A stretch of 64,000 nt of DNA from Mnemiopsis leidyi (GCA_000226015.1 JH152799.1:76022-140021), one strand, 5' to 3'. Shown: positions 13,001 through 23,200, counted from the stretch's first letter. The notes: a model not told the origin generated them from the sequence alone. A program made the numbers and translations.

Positions 13001-13363
13001 CGCTGCTGGTAGTGTTTGATTGCTGTTGATAATCAAGTGAAGATCCTATCAGGAATTCGATCCTTCGCTTCAGGTAAACATTTTCGACTGTTGTTTCTGA
13101 AAGAATAAAATCTGTAGAGAGTGTTTGGACTTTGGATAGATCATTTTAAATCTAAAGTTAAATTTGGAAAACTCTTTAAGTTCACTACTCAGTTTTGCTT
13201 AATTATCTTTGGTTAATGGTTTTTGCTCAAATATCTTTTGTGCAGTTTTGCTTAACTATCTTTGGTGCTATTGCTAAATGAGTATACTAATATTCACATC
13301 ATTATTCTAACCTGTACCAGTCTCGTAAGCAAGAAGAAAGCATGATAACATGAACAGCAACAT
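1..13363 (-). CDS. giant secreted cysteine-heptad protein, unrecognised, partial (runs off left edge)
   Basis: I do not recognise this family. The minus strand stays open for almost 13 kb in four long blocks: about 13096-11334, 11365-5708, 5717-4431 and 4434-1 (the last crosses the gap at 183-698). They overlap only by a few bases to about 30 bases and probably join through short introns. Exon 1 (13312-13363) encodes a start Met and a hydrophobic signal peptide, ending in phase 1 at a GTTAGA donor. The exon ending at 13096 continues in frame. The product is about 4,200 residues so far. It is rich in Lys, Arg, Ser, Thr and His, poor in acidic residues, with many short beta-like stretches. It contains a 208-residue tandem duplication and two arrays with Cys every seventh residue. 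A structural, mucus, cuticle or adhesive extracellular role is inference. Frameshifted pseudogene blocks are the main alternative, but the long open frames and patterned cysteines argue for a functional gene. Confidence 0.7.
183..698. other. assembly gap with identical 41-bp flanks
   Basis: The 41 bases just before the gap (142-182) and the 41 bases just after it (699-739) are identical. The offset of 557 bp is not a multiple of three, so the literal gap breaks the cysteine-heptad frame. Collapsing the two copies into one restores an open frame with continued C-x6-C spacing. The gap is therefore probably a failed join of overlapping contig ends rather than 516 missing bases. A true local duplication cannot be ruled out. 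Confidence 0.8.
3169..3951 (-). other. cysteine heptad array 1 (37 Cys)
   Basis: Within the giant protein about 261 residues carry 37 cysteines. Some 32 of the 36 intervals are exactly seven residues (C-x6-C). The exceptions are two 8-residue steps near the ends and a central 11 plus 9 step. Residues between cysteines are mostly polar or charged (Lys, Ser, Glu, Asp, Asn), with Lys often just after Cys. If helical, the spacing would put all sulphurs in one stripe, able to form a disulphide ladder or zipper between helices or chains. I know of no named family with this pattern. Secretion makes disulphides plausible, but that is inference. Confidence 0.85.
4435..4505 (-). other. candidate 71-nt intron in the giant gene
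   Basis: The block ending at TGA 4431-4433 and the block opening at ATG 4434 share an ATGA overlap. A phase-0 intron from GTGTTT at 4505 to CTACTTCTGAG at 4435 would splice a Val-Gln directly to the Met. A variant acceptor CTCTCAG lies 18 nt further on and is also in frame. The polypyrimidine tract is reasonable, so splicing is more likely than two separate proteins, but no transcript evidence exists here. Confidence 0.4.
5718..5764 (-). other. candidate 47-nt intron in the giant gene
   Basis: On the minus strand, removing GTAGTT...AATACAG (47 nt) joins codon AAA directly to ATG at 5717 in frame, linking the 1,885-codon block to the next one. Without removal, the upstream block ends at TGA 5708-5710. 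The tract before the acceptor is A-rich rather than pyrimidine-rich and the intron would be far shorter than those of the MYRF and stomatin genes here. A single-base insertion in the AAA before TACAG would also restore the frame. A simple error in the A6 run would not, because a TAA follows in the downstream frame. Confidence 0.4.
8040..9290 (-). repeat. tandem duplication encoding 208-residue units in the giant protein
   Basis: Two adjacent copies are offset by exactly 624 bp (208 codons): GGTACTTGAC occurs at 8081 and at 8705, and the flanking several hundred bases align with only scattered substitutions and no frame-changing indels. Both copies encode the same ordered motifs, such as NSNHMVRKSQSI, FIERRT, VLFGSKNYLTTKSD and RKPIDAY. 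The retained frame and mostly conservative differences suggest a fairly recent in-frame duplication under coding constraint. Confidence 0.88.
11334..11400 (-). other. reading-frame junction between long blocks 1 and 2 of the giant gene
   Basis: The upstream block stops at TAA (11336-11334), while the downstream block is open from a TTC TTG ATG run beginning near 11368. The two overlap by about 30 nt and the downstream frame is +1. Possible acceptors include ACACTTTAG just before TTCTTGATG and CTAACCTTAG near 11333. No single strong donor stands out, so an indel in the assembly or a small intron are both open. The junction needs RNA evidence. Confidence 0.5.
13312..13363 (-). other. signal-peptide exon of the giant secreted protein
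   Basis: Reading the minus strand from ATG at 13363 gives MLLFMLSCFLLAYETGT, a Met followed by a compact hydrophobic core and then polar residues, typical of a secretory signal peptide. The exon ends in phase 1 before GTTAGA. Two acceptors downstream keep the frame: one after CTCTCTACAG and one 15 nt later after ATTCTTTCAG (exon edge 13096). Intron 1 is therefore about 200-215 nt. This start is preferred over the internal Met at 12845 because the frame between 13096 and 12845 is fully open and the signal peptide explains the cysteine-rich mature protein. Confidence 0.75.
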
Positions 13364-13484
13364 CCTGAAAACGACAAAACGTGAACTCAAAGTCAAACTC
13401 CTTTCCAAAAAGAAAAAAACTTTGTATGCGTTTGAATAAAATGTGCTTTCATTTTCATTCATCGTGCCAAAAATATCTGAATGA

Positions 13485-13530
13485 GGTTGACTGCAGAAAG
13501 TTGGACTTAAATGATATATAGAACAATGTA
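13485..13530 (-). promoter_or_regulatory. possible TATA box of the giant gene
   Basis: On the minus strand, CTATATATCA lies at about 13515-13524, some 150 nt upstream of the signal-peptide ATG. A start about 30 nt downstream would give a 5' leader of about 120 nt. That leader includes a short upstream ATG cluster (ATGAATGAAAATG). The ATG at 13363 follows a pyrimidine-rich stretch ending in TTTTCAG, so a leader intron is also possible. Only the motif is seen; promoter activity is inferred. Confidence 0.35.
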
Positions 13531-14500
13531 TTTCTGTTTTGTTAATTTCTTTTGGAGATTCAGATTAACAATCGAAAATTGTTCAACAAAATCTAACCAT
13601 GATTTTGAGAAGATTTTGAAGATTGGTAATCGAAAATTGTTACACAAAATCTCACCATGATTTTGAGAAGCACATCTAGGTTGACTCGTACTCGTAGTAG
13701 TAGTACTAGTTGTTTGTCATATAATTCAAATCTTTCCTCACAAGCATGAACTTAACCTACAGGGGAAATTTCTATAAAAGCAAAAATCGACCCGGTACTT
13801 CTTAATATGTAGTACTACTACTAGTAGCTCAGACAAAACGTAAAATAGATAGTCTTTAAAAAAAGAGTTTAGAGCAAAGCCAAAAATATTCCCGTGCAAG
13901 AATCAGCCCTTCTGAAAGGATGTATGGCGACGTAAAAACGTAAATTAGAGGAAAGATAATTGTCTTTCAAGAAAGGAGGAGAGAGCTCAAAAGCAAGACC
14001 GAAGAGATTAAGAATGCCTGTCATGCACGCGGGTACTTTATGCAAAAAAAATGTATAAAAATGAGATACACCCGCCAAATAGTGGGATACACTTGAAGTT
14101 GATACCAGCAATAGTAGGAACAGTGACGTGGAGACTTTTCATTATGATCTTCCTTAATCTTATAGTTATACACGTACACGATCGGCATCATCAATTAATT
14201 ATCATGCTTCATTTTGTGCGTGCCAATTATATAAGCGACTCGTTACTATTATGTAGTTGATAACGGATTAGTATTACCGGGCACTCTATGGTCCCACCTG
14301 TTAGGTCCCCTCCGTTATAGAGCAACAGAGAGTGAGGTCCCAGGCAAATAACGGAAGTTCCTAGTACCTATGAACAGATGAGATATCAACAAAAAATCTA
14401 AATTTCTTCGGGGATCGATGGGCTGTAAAAAATTTTGGCGGCGGGCCGGGTCTATGACGAAAACCACTGCCATTCAGCTATTCAGCTACTAGAATGTCTT
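13531..14500. other. gene-free stretch upstream of the giant gene
   Basis: No supported exon. It holds a short near-direct repeat around 13570-13670 (two copies of an AATCGAAAATTGTT...ATTTTGAGAAG block) and two stretches with runs of TAGTAGTACTA-like trinucleotides near 13695 and 13812. Nothing else is recognised. Confidence 0.5.
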
Positions 14501-14879
14501 AATATCATTTAATATTTAATTATTATTATTATTCTACTTCAGTTGTATTACTTTGCTAATTTTTCAGTAAAATTGATATAGTAATTACACCATAGTAATA
14601 CCACTGGGGTGGTATTAATTTAGTAATACCATTATAGTAATTACACTCGAGTGGTATTACTAACTCATATCCCAAAATCGACGTTAAAACGCGATTTTAA
14701 CCAATTTTTTCTGCTTAGGACAGTAAGACTGGGCCAAAATTAATTTCCGATTTCGTTTCAATGTATATCTGCCCTTGTGATAGACACTGCACTTTTGCAT
14801 GAAACTTTTAGAGCCAATTACATTCAATTCAATTAGAATCACATTCAAGCACATTTTCTGTGAAAATGTCAAGTATACT

Positions 14880-15183
14880 ACTATTCTTTTGACAACTATC
14901 TGTGCGAATTTTGGTTGAAATTTTTTATCTGTGGAAACTTGTTCTTCACAGAGGCTTAGCCAGTAAAAATGCATGATTTGGCTTTTGTTAAGTGTTAACC
15001 TCTTTTATAATTCTTGAAGTTGAGATCTTTATAAAGATCTCAACTTCAAGAATTATAAAAGAGGTTAACACTTAATAAAAGCCAAATCATGCATTTTTAC
15101 TGGCTAAGCCTCCGTGAAGAACAAGTTTCCACAGATAAAAAATTTACAACCAAAATCGCACAGATAGTTGTCAAAAGAATAGT
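14880..15183. repeat. 304-bp near-perfect palindrome
   Basis: The sequence is an inverted repeat centred between 15031 and 15032 (AGATCTTTATAAAGATCT) with arms of about 152 bp and no spacer. The arms differ at only a handful of positions, for example TTTTGTTAAG versus CTTAATAAAA and CACAGAGG versus CCTCCGTG. It can form a long hairpin or cruciform. Because the arms differ, it is not an exact mirror artefact of assembly, though an old fold-back duplication is possible. Confidence 0.9.
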
Positions 15184-15697
15184 TCTATGGAGTTACAGCA
15201 AAAATTTCAGCAGGATATCTTGAGATATGACCTTAATTATACTACGTCGGCGAATTATCGACAAACACACATAATAACTTCATCAAAATACGGCCATCAA
15301 ACCGAACGGATACTAAAATCAAAGAACTGATTACTTGAACTTAGGTCTATCTGGTGACACATTAACAGGCGCCTCTATGCTCCCACCTTCAGGGCTCCTT
15401 CCCTGTAATTGGTGGGAGATGACACGTGACAGTAGACATGGTTACCTATTGGTCGCGGGGCTCTAGGCTCTCACTATATTCGGGCCTGGTTAAATAAACC
15501 ATCCACTTTATCGTTTGCAAATTTTCCTGATAACGATTTGGATAAGTGAACAATTGGGCAAAACTGTGCCTTATGTGGACTAAACTAGTAAAATGCTTGA
15601 TTTCGCTTTACTTTTCCTCTTTCAATTCTTGAGAGCTTGAGAGATTTACTTGAAATTTTTCATTTTACTCCAGCTTTTATTAACAATGCAGTTGAAT

Positions 15698-15840
15698 AAT
15701 ACAGTAATACCACTATTGGTATTGCAATTACCATACGTAATTCCACTCGCAAGCTCGTGAAATTATTGCATGAATACCACTCGCAAGCTCGTGGTATTAA
15801 TATGGTAATTGCACTACCAATAGTGGTATTACCGTATATT
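15698..15840. repeat. hairpin with paired CACTCGCAAGCTCGTG motifs
   Basis: Arms 15698-15734 and 15802-15840 are nearly perfect inverted copies (GTAATACCACTATTGGTA and its complement). The loop carries two direct copies of the 16-bp near-palindrome CACTCGCAAGCTCGTG. This resembles the terminal structure of small foldback transposons. Confidence 0.75.
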
Positions 15841-15900
15841 ATTTACCGCGTGATGCTATTATACCGGTTGAAGTAAAACGTGGTTATTTGCTACTTTTTT

Positions 15901-16457
15901 NNNNNNNNNNNNNNNNNNNNNNNNNNNNNNNNNNNNNNNNNNNNNNNNNNNNNNNNNNNNNNNNNNNNNNNNNNNNNNNNNNNNNNNNNNNNNNNNNNNN
16001 NNNNNNNNNNNNNNNNNNNNNNNNNNNNNNNNNNNNNNNNNNNNNNNNNNNNNNNNNNNNNNNNNNNNNNNNNNNNNNNNNNNNNNNNNNNNNNNNNNNN
16101 NNNNNNNNNNNNNNNNNNNNNNNNNNNNNNNNNNNNNNNNNNNNNNNNNNNNNNNNNNNNNNNNNNNNNNNNNNNNNNNNNNNNNNNNNNNNNNNNNNNN
16201 NNNNNNNNNNNNNNNNNNNNNNNNNNNNNNNNNNNNNNNNNNNNNNNNNNNNNNNNNNNNNNNNNNNNNNNNNNNNNNNNNNNNNNNNNNNNNNNNNNNN
16301 NNNNNNNNNNNNNNNNNNNNNNNNNNNNNNNNNNNNNNNNNNNNNNNNNNNNNNNNNNNNNNNNNNNNNNNNNNNNNNNNNNNNNNNNNNNNNNNNNNNN
16401 NNNNNNNNNNNNNNNNNNNNNNNNNNNNNNNNNNNNNNNNNNNNNNNNNNNNNNNNN
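15901..16457. other. assembly gap (557 N)
   Basis: A run of N beside the foldback region. Nothing can be said of its content. Hairpin-rich flanks are a likely reason for the failed assembly. Confidence 0.95.
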
Positions 16458-16868
16458 TTACGTAAACTTAATAGGTCACTATAATCGTTTAACAAAATAT
16501 CACGATTTTTCAAGTCAGACTTTAAAACATCAAACAAAAAACGATTACCAAAATAAAATTGTCGCGAGGGGTAAAGATCTGGGCACACAGCCAACTCTCA
16601 CGCAACCTGAAAGCATGTGACATGTCACGTGCCAGTTTATCCGCAGAAATGATACCACGTGTACACCACGTGACAAGCCAGTAGCAATAGAAGTCACACG
16701 CCGGCACAGCGCGCAACATCGGTGAAACGGCACTGGGAGTGGAACTACCGACCCCACTAGACGGTTCCCACGCCTCCTCCAAATTAGTGATACGAGAGAA
16801 CATCCTTTTATCTTGTCATTGCTAGCAACTGCCCCACTGCCTGCAATTTTTACTTGGTAAATAATATC

Positions 16869-17047
16869 GTTACATAACTCTTAAGTGCAAAGTAACAAAA
16901 TGTTTCCAACTCGGGCTCCGCCCTCGTTGAAAACATATCATTATTCAACTCAGCCTTCGGCTTCGGTGACCGTGAATAATGAGATTTACGCCACTCGCTA
17001 CGCTCGAGGCGTAAATCATGTTACTTCACACTTACTCGTTATGTAAC
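16869..17047. mobile_element. 179-bp MITE with imperfect terminal inverted repeats
   Basis: The ends are inverted copies of about 28 bp: GTTACATAACTCTTAAGTGC on the left, and a right end reading GTTACTTCACACTTACTCGT and then TATGTAAC. Inside are three short GC-rich hairpins in a row: GGGCTCCGCCC, AGCCTTCGGCTTCGG and CCACTCGCTACGCTCGAGG. No coding capacity and no clear target-site duplication. Reported as a non-autonomous element from structure alone. Confidence 0.65.
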
Positions 17048-19268
17048 TTCATATTATTTAATTTATTTAATATCATTTAATCACTTAATATCATTTAATT
17101 ACTGACCAATCAATAAGACCATACCATTAATCTGTTAACCATTGATTGATAATTTAGAAAGCGATCATGGTGATCTAAAATGTCCCACTTAAAAACCTGA
17201 AGCTCTGTGAAACTGTATACAGCTATAGCCATAGCATAGGTTGCCATAAATATGATAACAACGAATAGAGTACAACGAGATGTAAAATGTGGCCAAAACC
17301 ATGTTTATATTTTCGAATGTACGCTAACTTTTTGCTGCTTTCGTTCATAATAGAACTTTAAGTTAATAATAGAACCTAAGTTAATATTGTTTGGCGCGTT
17401 TTAATACATCTTATTTGAAAAAAATCAGATCGTTAGCTTGGCTGGATTTTGAAACATACTCGCTGAAACGAAATCGTTCATACAATTTTTAAGACTAAGA
17501 AGCTTAAAATTGGACAATTTCATTGGTTATCAAAGCGCTTTCGATAGATTTAGAGTTCTGAAGTAATAGCAGTTCAGTTTTAAAATTAGATTCTCAAAAC
17601 CGAATCCAAGTGTTTGTTTGAAAGAATTGTAACCAATGACAAATATAGTACAGGTTTTACCCGATAGCCCACATGTGTATTTGAAACCGATAGTAACAAT
17701 ACGCAGTTCTTCTGTTTTATGGCTATATGTGACAAAATACTTCATCCCGAAGCAAAAATTTAAATACTTCATCCCAAAGCTAAAATTCTTCATCCCAAAT
17801 ACCGCGTATTGCCGCATTAGTGAGCTACCTAGTAAGCTAGTAGTTGTACTACAAGTACAGCTGTATCGTAGTATTATGATTTGAAATAACTTAGTAACAT
17901 TGCAACTTTGTAAATGCACGCTGCTTATAGTTTCCAGTCAGCATTAAGTTTTTATCCTTAAGTATTTAGCTCCTTGAAATGGTAATTCTTTGCACTTAGA
18001 TGCGGCGCATTTCTTATCATAGCACATAACTTTTGTAAAGAGCTCTTGATCGAACTTCTACTTGATAAGCAAGCCTCCATTTTCAAACATAGGTTCCTCT
18101 TTGTGTGAATGTGAAGAGGTGTGAGAAAGTGCACGTCTGATCTCTCTATCTAACTTTTTATATATAAATAACTCCAAATCAGTGAAAGCAACGGTTATTA
18201 GTAATCGTAAAAAATAAAATCGAAAGAGATAAAAGTTTCACATGCTTTTCATTACGTTGTAAGAACTGTAAAAAAGTTAAAATTAACCACAGAAATAAAC
18301 ATTAACGATTAAATCAAACTCATGATCCGATGCAAAAAAATTCAGCTATCGGTTCCGAATCAGGGCAAAATAATCATTTCATAAATTATCTAAAGCTAAA
18401 CCTCGGCATAATATAGTTTCTTTTGAAGAGGTTTCCGCTTTTGTACACATCATCAACATCAGACTCTCGAGTATCGATGAAAGGCTTGAAATTGTCGGGC
18501 ACTCAAATGCGCTACACCCAGATAATATCAGTCAACTTTGACCTAGTCAGACGATTTTCAGAAGATTGAACCATGCACGAATTCGTTATCTTTCATCAAA
18601 ATATTTCCTGCATTCGTCAGTGCATTTTGCTCATATCCACACGATGATGACGGTATATGACGTCACAAATGTTCGGATCAGCTAGAGGCTTACGTGCTGT
18701 CTTGGCCATTGGAGGTCACAAGTATATCTCTCTTTCAAATATCTCAATAAAAATTCATCGATATAAGATCTATTTACAGGGTAAGTAATTACAGCTCTTT
18801 CACTCTGTTCGTAACATCCTGCTCGCGTGATCCACATCACGTGACAATGGCAACAGATCAAGTGACTATGGCAACGCATCACGTGACTATGGCAACAGAT
18901 CACGTGACACAACAATTTGGAGAGGTTTAAGGGCAATCTTCCAGCCTATCCTCGTCACGTGTTAGTACCAATCTTGTAGCCGCCTGGGGGATGAATTGGA
19001 TCAGAAATAGGCAGTTATGTCAGGGTAAACTTGGTCAGAATTGGACAGTTGTATCGGGATAATATCAATATTGGCAGCCTGTCCGGGCTGGGGTGGAATG
19101 TGAGCCAGCCAATCTAAAAGAAACCTGACAACATAGGTAACAGTCTGTGGAAATGTAACCCAAGTCTGGGGACAATTGAGGCCGGTCTAGTCCGACAGAC
19201 CTGTATCACACACAATACAGAGAGTTCAGAACACAACGTTTCCAGCAGCAAGATTTTCCAAATAAATT
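17048..19268. other. intergenic interval 3' of MYRF
   Basis: No exon supported. The 3' untranslated region of the minus-strand MYRF gene must lie in the right part, but I found no clear polyadenylation signal. Several CACGTG sites occur, four of them within a short tandem repeat near 18.85 kb. A pair of near-copies of CTTCATCCCAAAGC-type sequence lies at about 17742-17800. Confidence 0.5.
18836..18910. repeat. 21-bp tandem repeat of E-box plus X-box half site
   Basis: Four head-to-tail units of roughly ATCACGTGACTATGGCAACA (one unit has AAGTGAC in place of CACGTGAC). Each unit joins a CACGTGAC E-box to a TGGCAAC sequence resembling an RFX X-box half site. It lies about 360 bp beyond the MYRF stop codon. 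Could be a regulatory cluster or just a small minisatellite. Confidence 0.7.
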
Positions 19269-20266
19269 CTAAAACAAATATATTTTATACTCACTGTTGT
19301 AATGGCCGCCTGAAGTTGGGCACTGGAAGTTAAATGAAAAGTGCACGTCCAGGAATGTGCCCTGAGACAGATGACAGCAGTCCAAGCAGGCAACATGTGA
19401 GGGAAGGAGCCGAACTTTGGCCGTTATCTTGCTGATACCAGAAACCAGGAGATAACTGTACTGCTGTAAGGACCCTCGCTTCTGTAAAAGTTGGAAGTAA
19501 AGTTGGAAGTTAGCATAGCTTTATTGACGTTGTAGATACGAAATAGGTCAGATTTGGATGTGAAATGCACTAGCGATAATGCTGAGACTTTTCGCAAGTT
19601 CAACAAACGGTGGCACGAAAATTGAAAATTGATAATTATAAAGACTAAGAAAATGAACTTCAAAATGATTTTTGTAAAGATTTTACCTGCTTATCAGGAG
19701 TTCGACTGTTAGCAGATTTAACAAGAGCAAGAGTACTGTTGAGATCGTTGTTTGTCAACAGAAAGGCGTTGTTCGACCCACACGGACTGGTCTTATACTG
19801 ACATTGTTGGGAGATGATGGTTCCACTGCTAGGTCTGAAGTAGAGTTGGGGTTAACTTTGGGATGGATAGGTTTACATTTGAAGGCTGGATGAAAGAAAA
19901 TCATGATAATCATATCTTAAACTAAGATCAATGGACGACAAATTTTAGAATTTTTACATTTCTCATATTTTTACATCCAAAGAATAACTTTTGACCGTTT
20001 ACTTACTGGATATCCACAGCGAAGTGGTTCTCATTTGTCTTCAGATAAAACTCCTCCGGAGACATAGCTATGTTGTACTTGCAGTCCAACCTCTTCTGAC
20101 CAACACGGTTGTACTGGATGTTGTATGAACTGGAGGACAATCCGGGGAAGGTGATAATCCCACAGTCCATCGTCGCGAAGTAGTCCACCGGGGGTCCCGG
20201 TGTCGTCGTGTTGGGACCATACGTTTTCCGGGGCGTCACCGTCCGTGAGCGTTGTGGTTTGGTTGA
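19269..20266 (-). other. MYRF: MYRF luminal C-terminal domain exons and stop
   Basis: Exons 20266-20007, 19834-19687 and 19463-19269 encode the luminal MYRF C2 region. It has spaced cysteines, N-glycosylation sequons (NNT-like, NST) and ends in [12 protein letters not shown] before TAG at 19271-19269. The end resembles the DYHFHFYRLCD terminus of vertebrate MYRF. A GTGAGT lies at the position of AGT GAG, which could be misread as a donor; reading through gives the better match, so this is taken as the last coding exon. Confidence 0.85.
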
Positions 20267-23200
20267 CTGAAAATAGTGGGGTGAGATTGGAGTCATTGAG
20301 GCGTTCGAGTGGGGTCAGTGTAGTGGTAGTGCAGCGTTGGTTTGCTCAGTGTGATTCTGTTGTGGGTCCATGAAGATTAGAATGGATTATTGGATCTATG
20401 GGGATTTAAGGTCAACGACACTGCAAACAATGCTTAGTAAATCTATTTTAGGAATCGTGACCCCGAATCCTAAATTCTGGGTGATAATTGATATCCTGAC
20501 AAATGAATACTTCCTCGGAATAGAACAACATTCTTAGACCAGGGTGCTGTACTGACCACGTTTCGCCGAGTAGATTCAGTCGGAAGCTGAATCGGATCGT
20601 CGTGATGTGAGGAGACGATGTTGGCGTTGTGGTGCATCACGACAAACAGACAGACAATAGCTGCCAGACACAGGACCACCACGCCGGAGAGGGCGCACAC
20701 CGCTTTCTGCATCATCTTCAGAGTTCGTCTTACACTGTCCGTAGATTGGATAGAATCTGGGGATTGAGATGGTGAAAGAGATTTGAAATATATTTGGTGT
20801 GAGATTGAGAAACTTAGGGGTTGCATTTTAGGATATTCCACGTGATGTAGTAGAAATGTTGATAAAACATTAAGATTTAGGAAGTTGTAGGTTTGAAAGA
20901 AGTGGGAAAAAGAATGTCCAAATGATTGGTAACAATCTTATCCTTTAGCGCTGCTAAATGCATATTTTGGTCGAGGAAGGAATTGAAAGAGCGCTAGTCC
21001 AAAGTTTCAGTGGTTTCAATATAGAAACTTGATATGCAAAATCGCGATGTCACTACGATCGCTTTTTATCAGCTGTGCGCTATACACGAAAATTCAGGAA
21101 TTCCGTGACAAAGAATGAAGTCTGTGACATGAAAAAGAACTTTACGGATACAATTGCTGACTTGCAGCAAGCATACGCCATACAAATCTATAGTATCCCC
21201 TCTTTACTCAAAGGTCGCCGCACTCAACACTCACATTCCAACCGAACCCCAACAATAACCCACCTTTCAAAACCCCCTGCAGGGATGCAGCAAGTACTAC
21301 AATCCAACAGTAAACAAAATACCAAGGCAACTTTGGCTATATGACAACTCAAAACACTAAAACCGGACTACGGAAATACCAGCACAACGTGTGACTCGGT
21401 CAGCAGCTCGGAGAGACTGAACAATACGAAGCGGGAGGACGCACCACCTAAAACCTATCGATTTACAGGTCGAGGAGGGCGGTTCTGCGTGCTCGTTCGG
21501 TGATAACCAGAGCTACTCAGCTCCAAGCACACGGCGACTGTCTGCAGATCGTGTCACGTGTCCAGCGCGCGCACACACCGATTGTGTGCGGAGGAGGTCA
21601 GGTGATCTCGGAGAAGATCACGTGGCCCGAGCGGACACCCATATAAGTGAGAGAGCGGAGTGCTGGCTGTAATTGGGAGCCAAGTCCGGGGAGACCAGTA
21701 CCAGCAGGTCCTACACGGGCTACTCGACAGATATTGGATTTACCCTGGATGCTCCTGGAATTTTGGAGTAATTGTACGGTCTACCCGCCGCTCTGCACAC
21801 CCGCCCCAACCTGTGAAAATCTGTAAATGTTTGGTGTGTGACGTCCTGTGTTGCGGGTCCATTACGTGTAATCGCTCGGATTGATCTTGATGGAGCTCCA
21901 GGACACATGAACAGGGGTAATGTCTGCGAAATGCGCCATTTGTCACGACTGAGAATGAGGAACGCCGTCCTAAGGAATTCTAAGTATCCGCTCTGACAAG
22001 ATTTATTGGGTAGTCTGGATCGGGGCCAGCTCTCCGGTACCAACCACTCATCATGGGCTGATCTACCCGAGATATCGATTACGAACGTGCAGCTTAGCCT
22101 CGTCTTGACGTAGGCCACTTCTCTTCTTGCATACCAAAGGCCAAAAAGTTTACCAATGAATCATTGAATCAAAACTTAATCTAATACAAATCGCATAATT
22201 TAGTGATATAGTAAGTACAAACGAGAAGAAAAATCATGTCTTACCGTTTGAAGAGAAGAGACCCCGCTTCTTCTTGCTGTACTTGGTGAAGTTCGAGTTG
22301 AGGGTGCTCTTGCTACCAAACCTCCGTTTAAACCGGTCTACCAGATTTGTGTTAACCTGAAAGAAAATGAGAATGAGTTTGATGATGCATCTTGCATTCT
22401 TGCAAAATTCTGAATTATAGTTGAGTTGCGGATTTCCAGGCGTCTCTCCTCTCGAAATCTGTTAAATAGTGCCCTCACATAAACCATACTATGCCCAATG
22501 GTCCGTATTCTAATGGATCAGAATTGTTCAAAAAACTATCAACCATTTTAGTAACTGACCTGCTCAAGCTCGTCGATCTTGTCAATGATATTGTCGGTGA
22601 TGCCGCTGAGCTCCTTGACAGCTCCAACACCCGCCATGTAGATCCTTTCCTTGTTGACGGTAAGAACGTTCTCGATCTTTCCTGACTCCAGATTGGCGGG
22701 GCCGTTGTTTCGCACGGCATCCGGGAGAATGTTTTGTACCTGGGGTAGGTTAAGTTTGAGTACATTTAGCTTGAAGGATTCGACTCTCTTCCCGACGCAC
22801 CACTTGCATTGTACCTCACCGAATCTTACAGAACTTACAGAAAGTAACCTTAAATCGTTACTTCTGAAGTCTCATCGTTAATTTTTTTCATTCGCACCTC
22901 TTGAGCAAGGACTCCGAACTGTTGAGGCTGATCAATGTTGCTGTAATCACAAAACTCATCAGTGTACGAGTAGTTGTAGAGGTTCAACTGTTTCACTTTC
23001 TGCAGCTCCTCGTGGCAGTTGGCGATGCTGATGTTCTCCTTCACCCTCTTGTCGCTGTAGTGGTTCAGTGTGCCCGATACAAGCACGTTTCCTCCCACTG
23101 CTAGCGTAGCGTGGTCGGGCCGCTCGATGTTGATGCCCACGTTGCCCTGGAAACGTGAGGGGTCAATGCTTGGCAAAGAAAGTTTTGTAGGAGTTATCTC

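Larger units (their letters stand above)
14500..15880. mobile_element. composite foldback (MITE-like) element
   Basis: The left end (about 14530-14664) and right end (about 15690-15880) carry related inverted motifs: TTCTACTTCAGTTGTATTAC on the left pairs loosely with the reverse complement of the TTATACCGGTTGAAGTAAAA region on the right. Both ends contain local inverted repeats built from GTAATACCACT. A large palindrome (14880-15183) sits between them. No transposase frame is seen. Interpretation as one nested foldback element is inference; independent insertions would look similar. Confidence 0.45.

Noticed and set aside
15880-16620. Open frames spanning the second gap
   Set aside because: Almost entirely N; the few real codons show nothing.
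19289-19295. Splice donor GTGAGT near the end of the MYRF C-terminal exon
   Set aside because: Reading through gives [11 protein letters not shown] and a stop, which matches the known MYRF end, and makes the total frame an exact multiple of three; no following exon was found.
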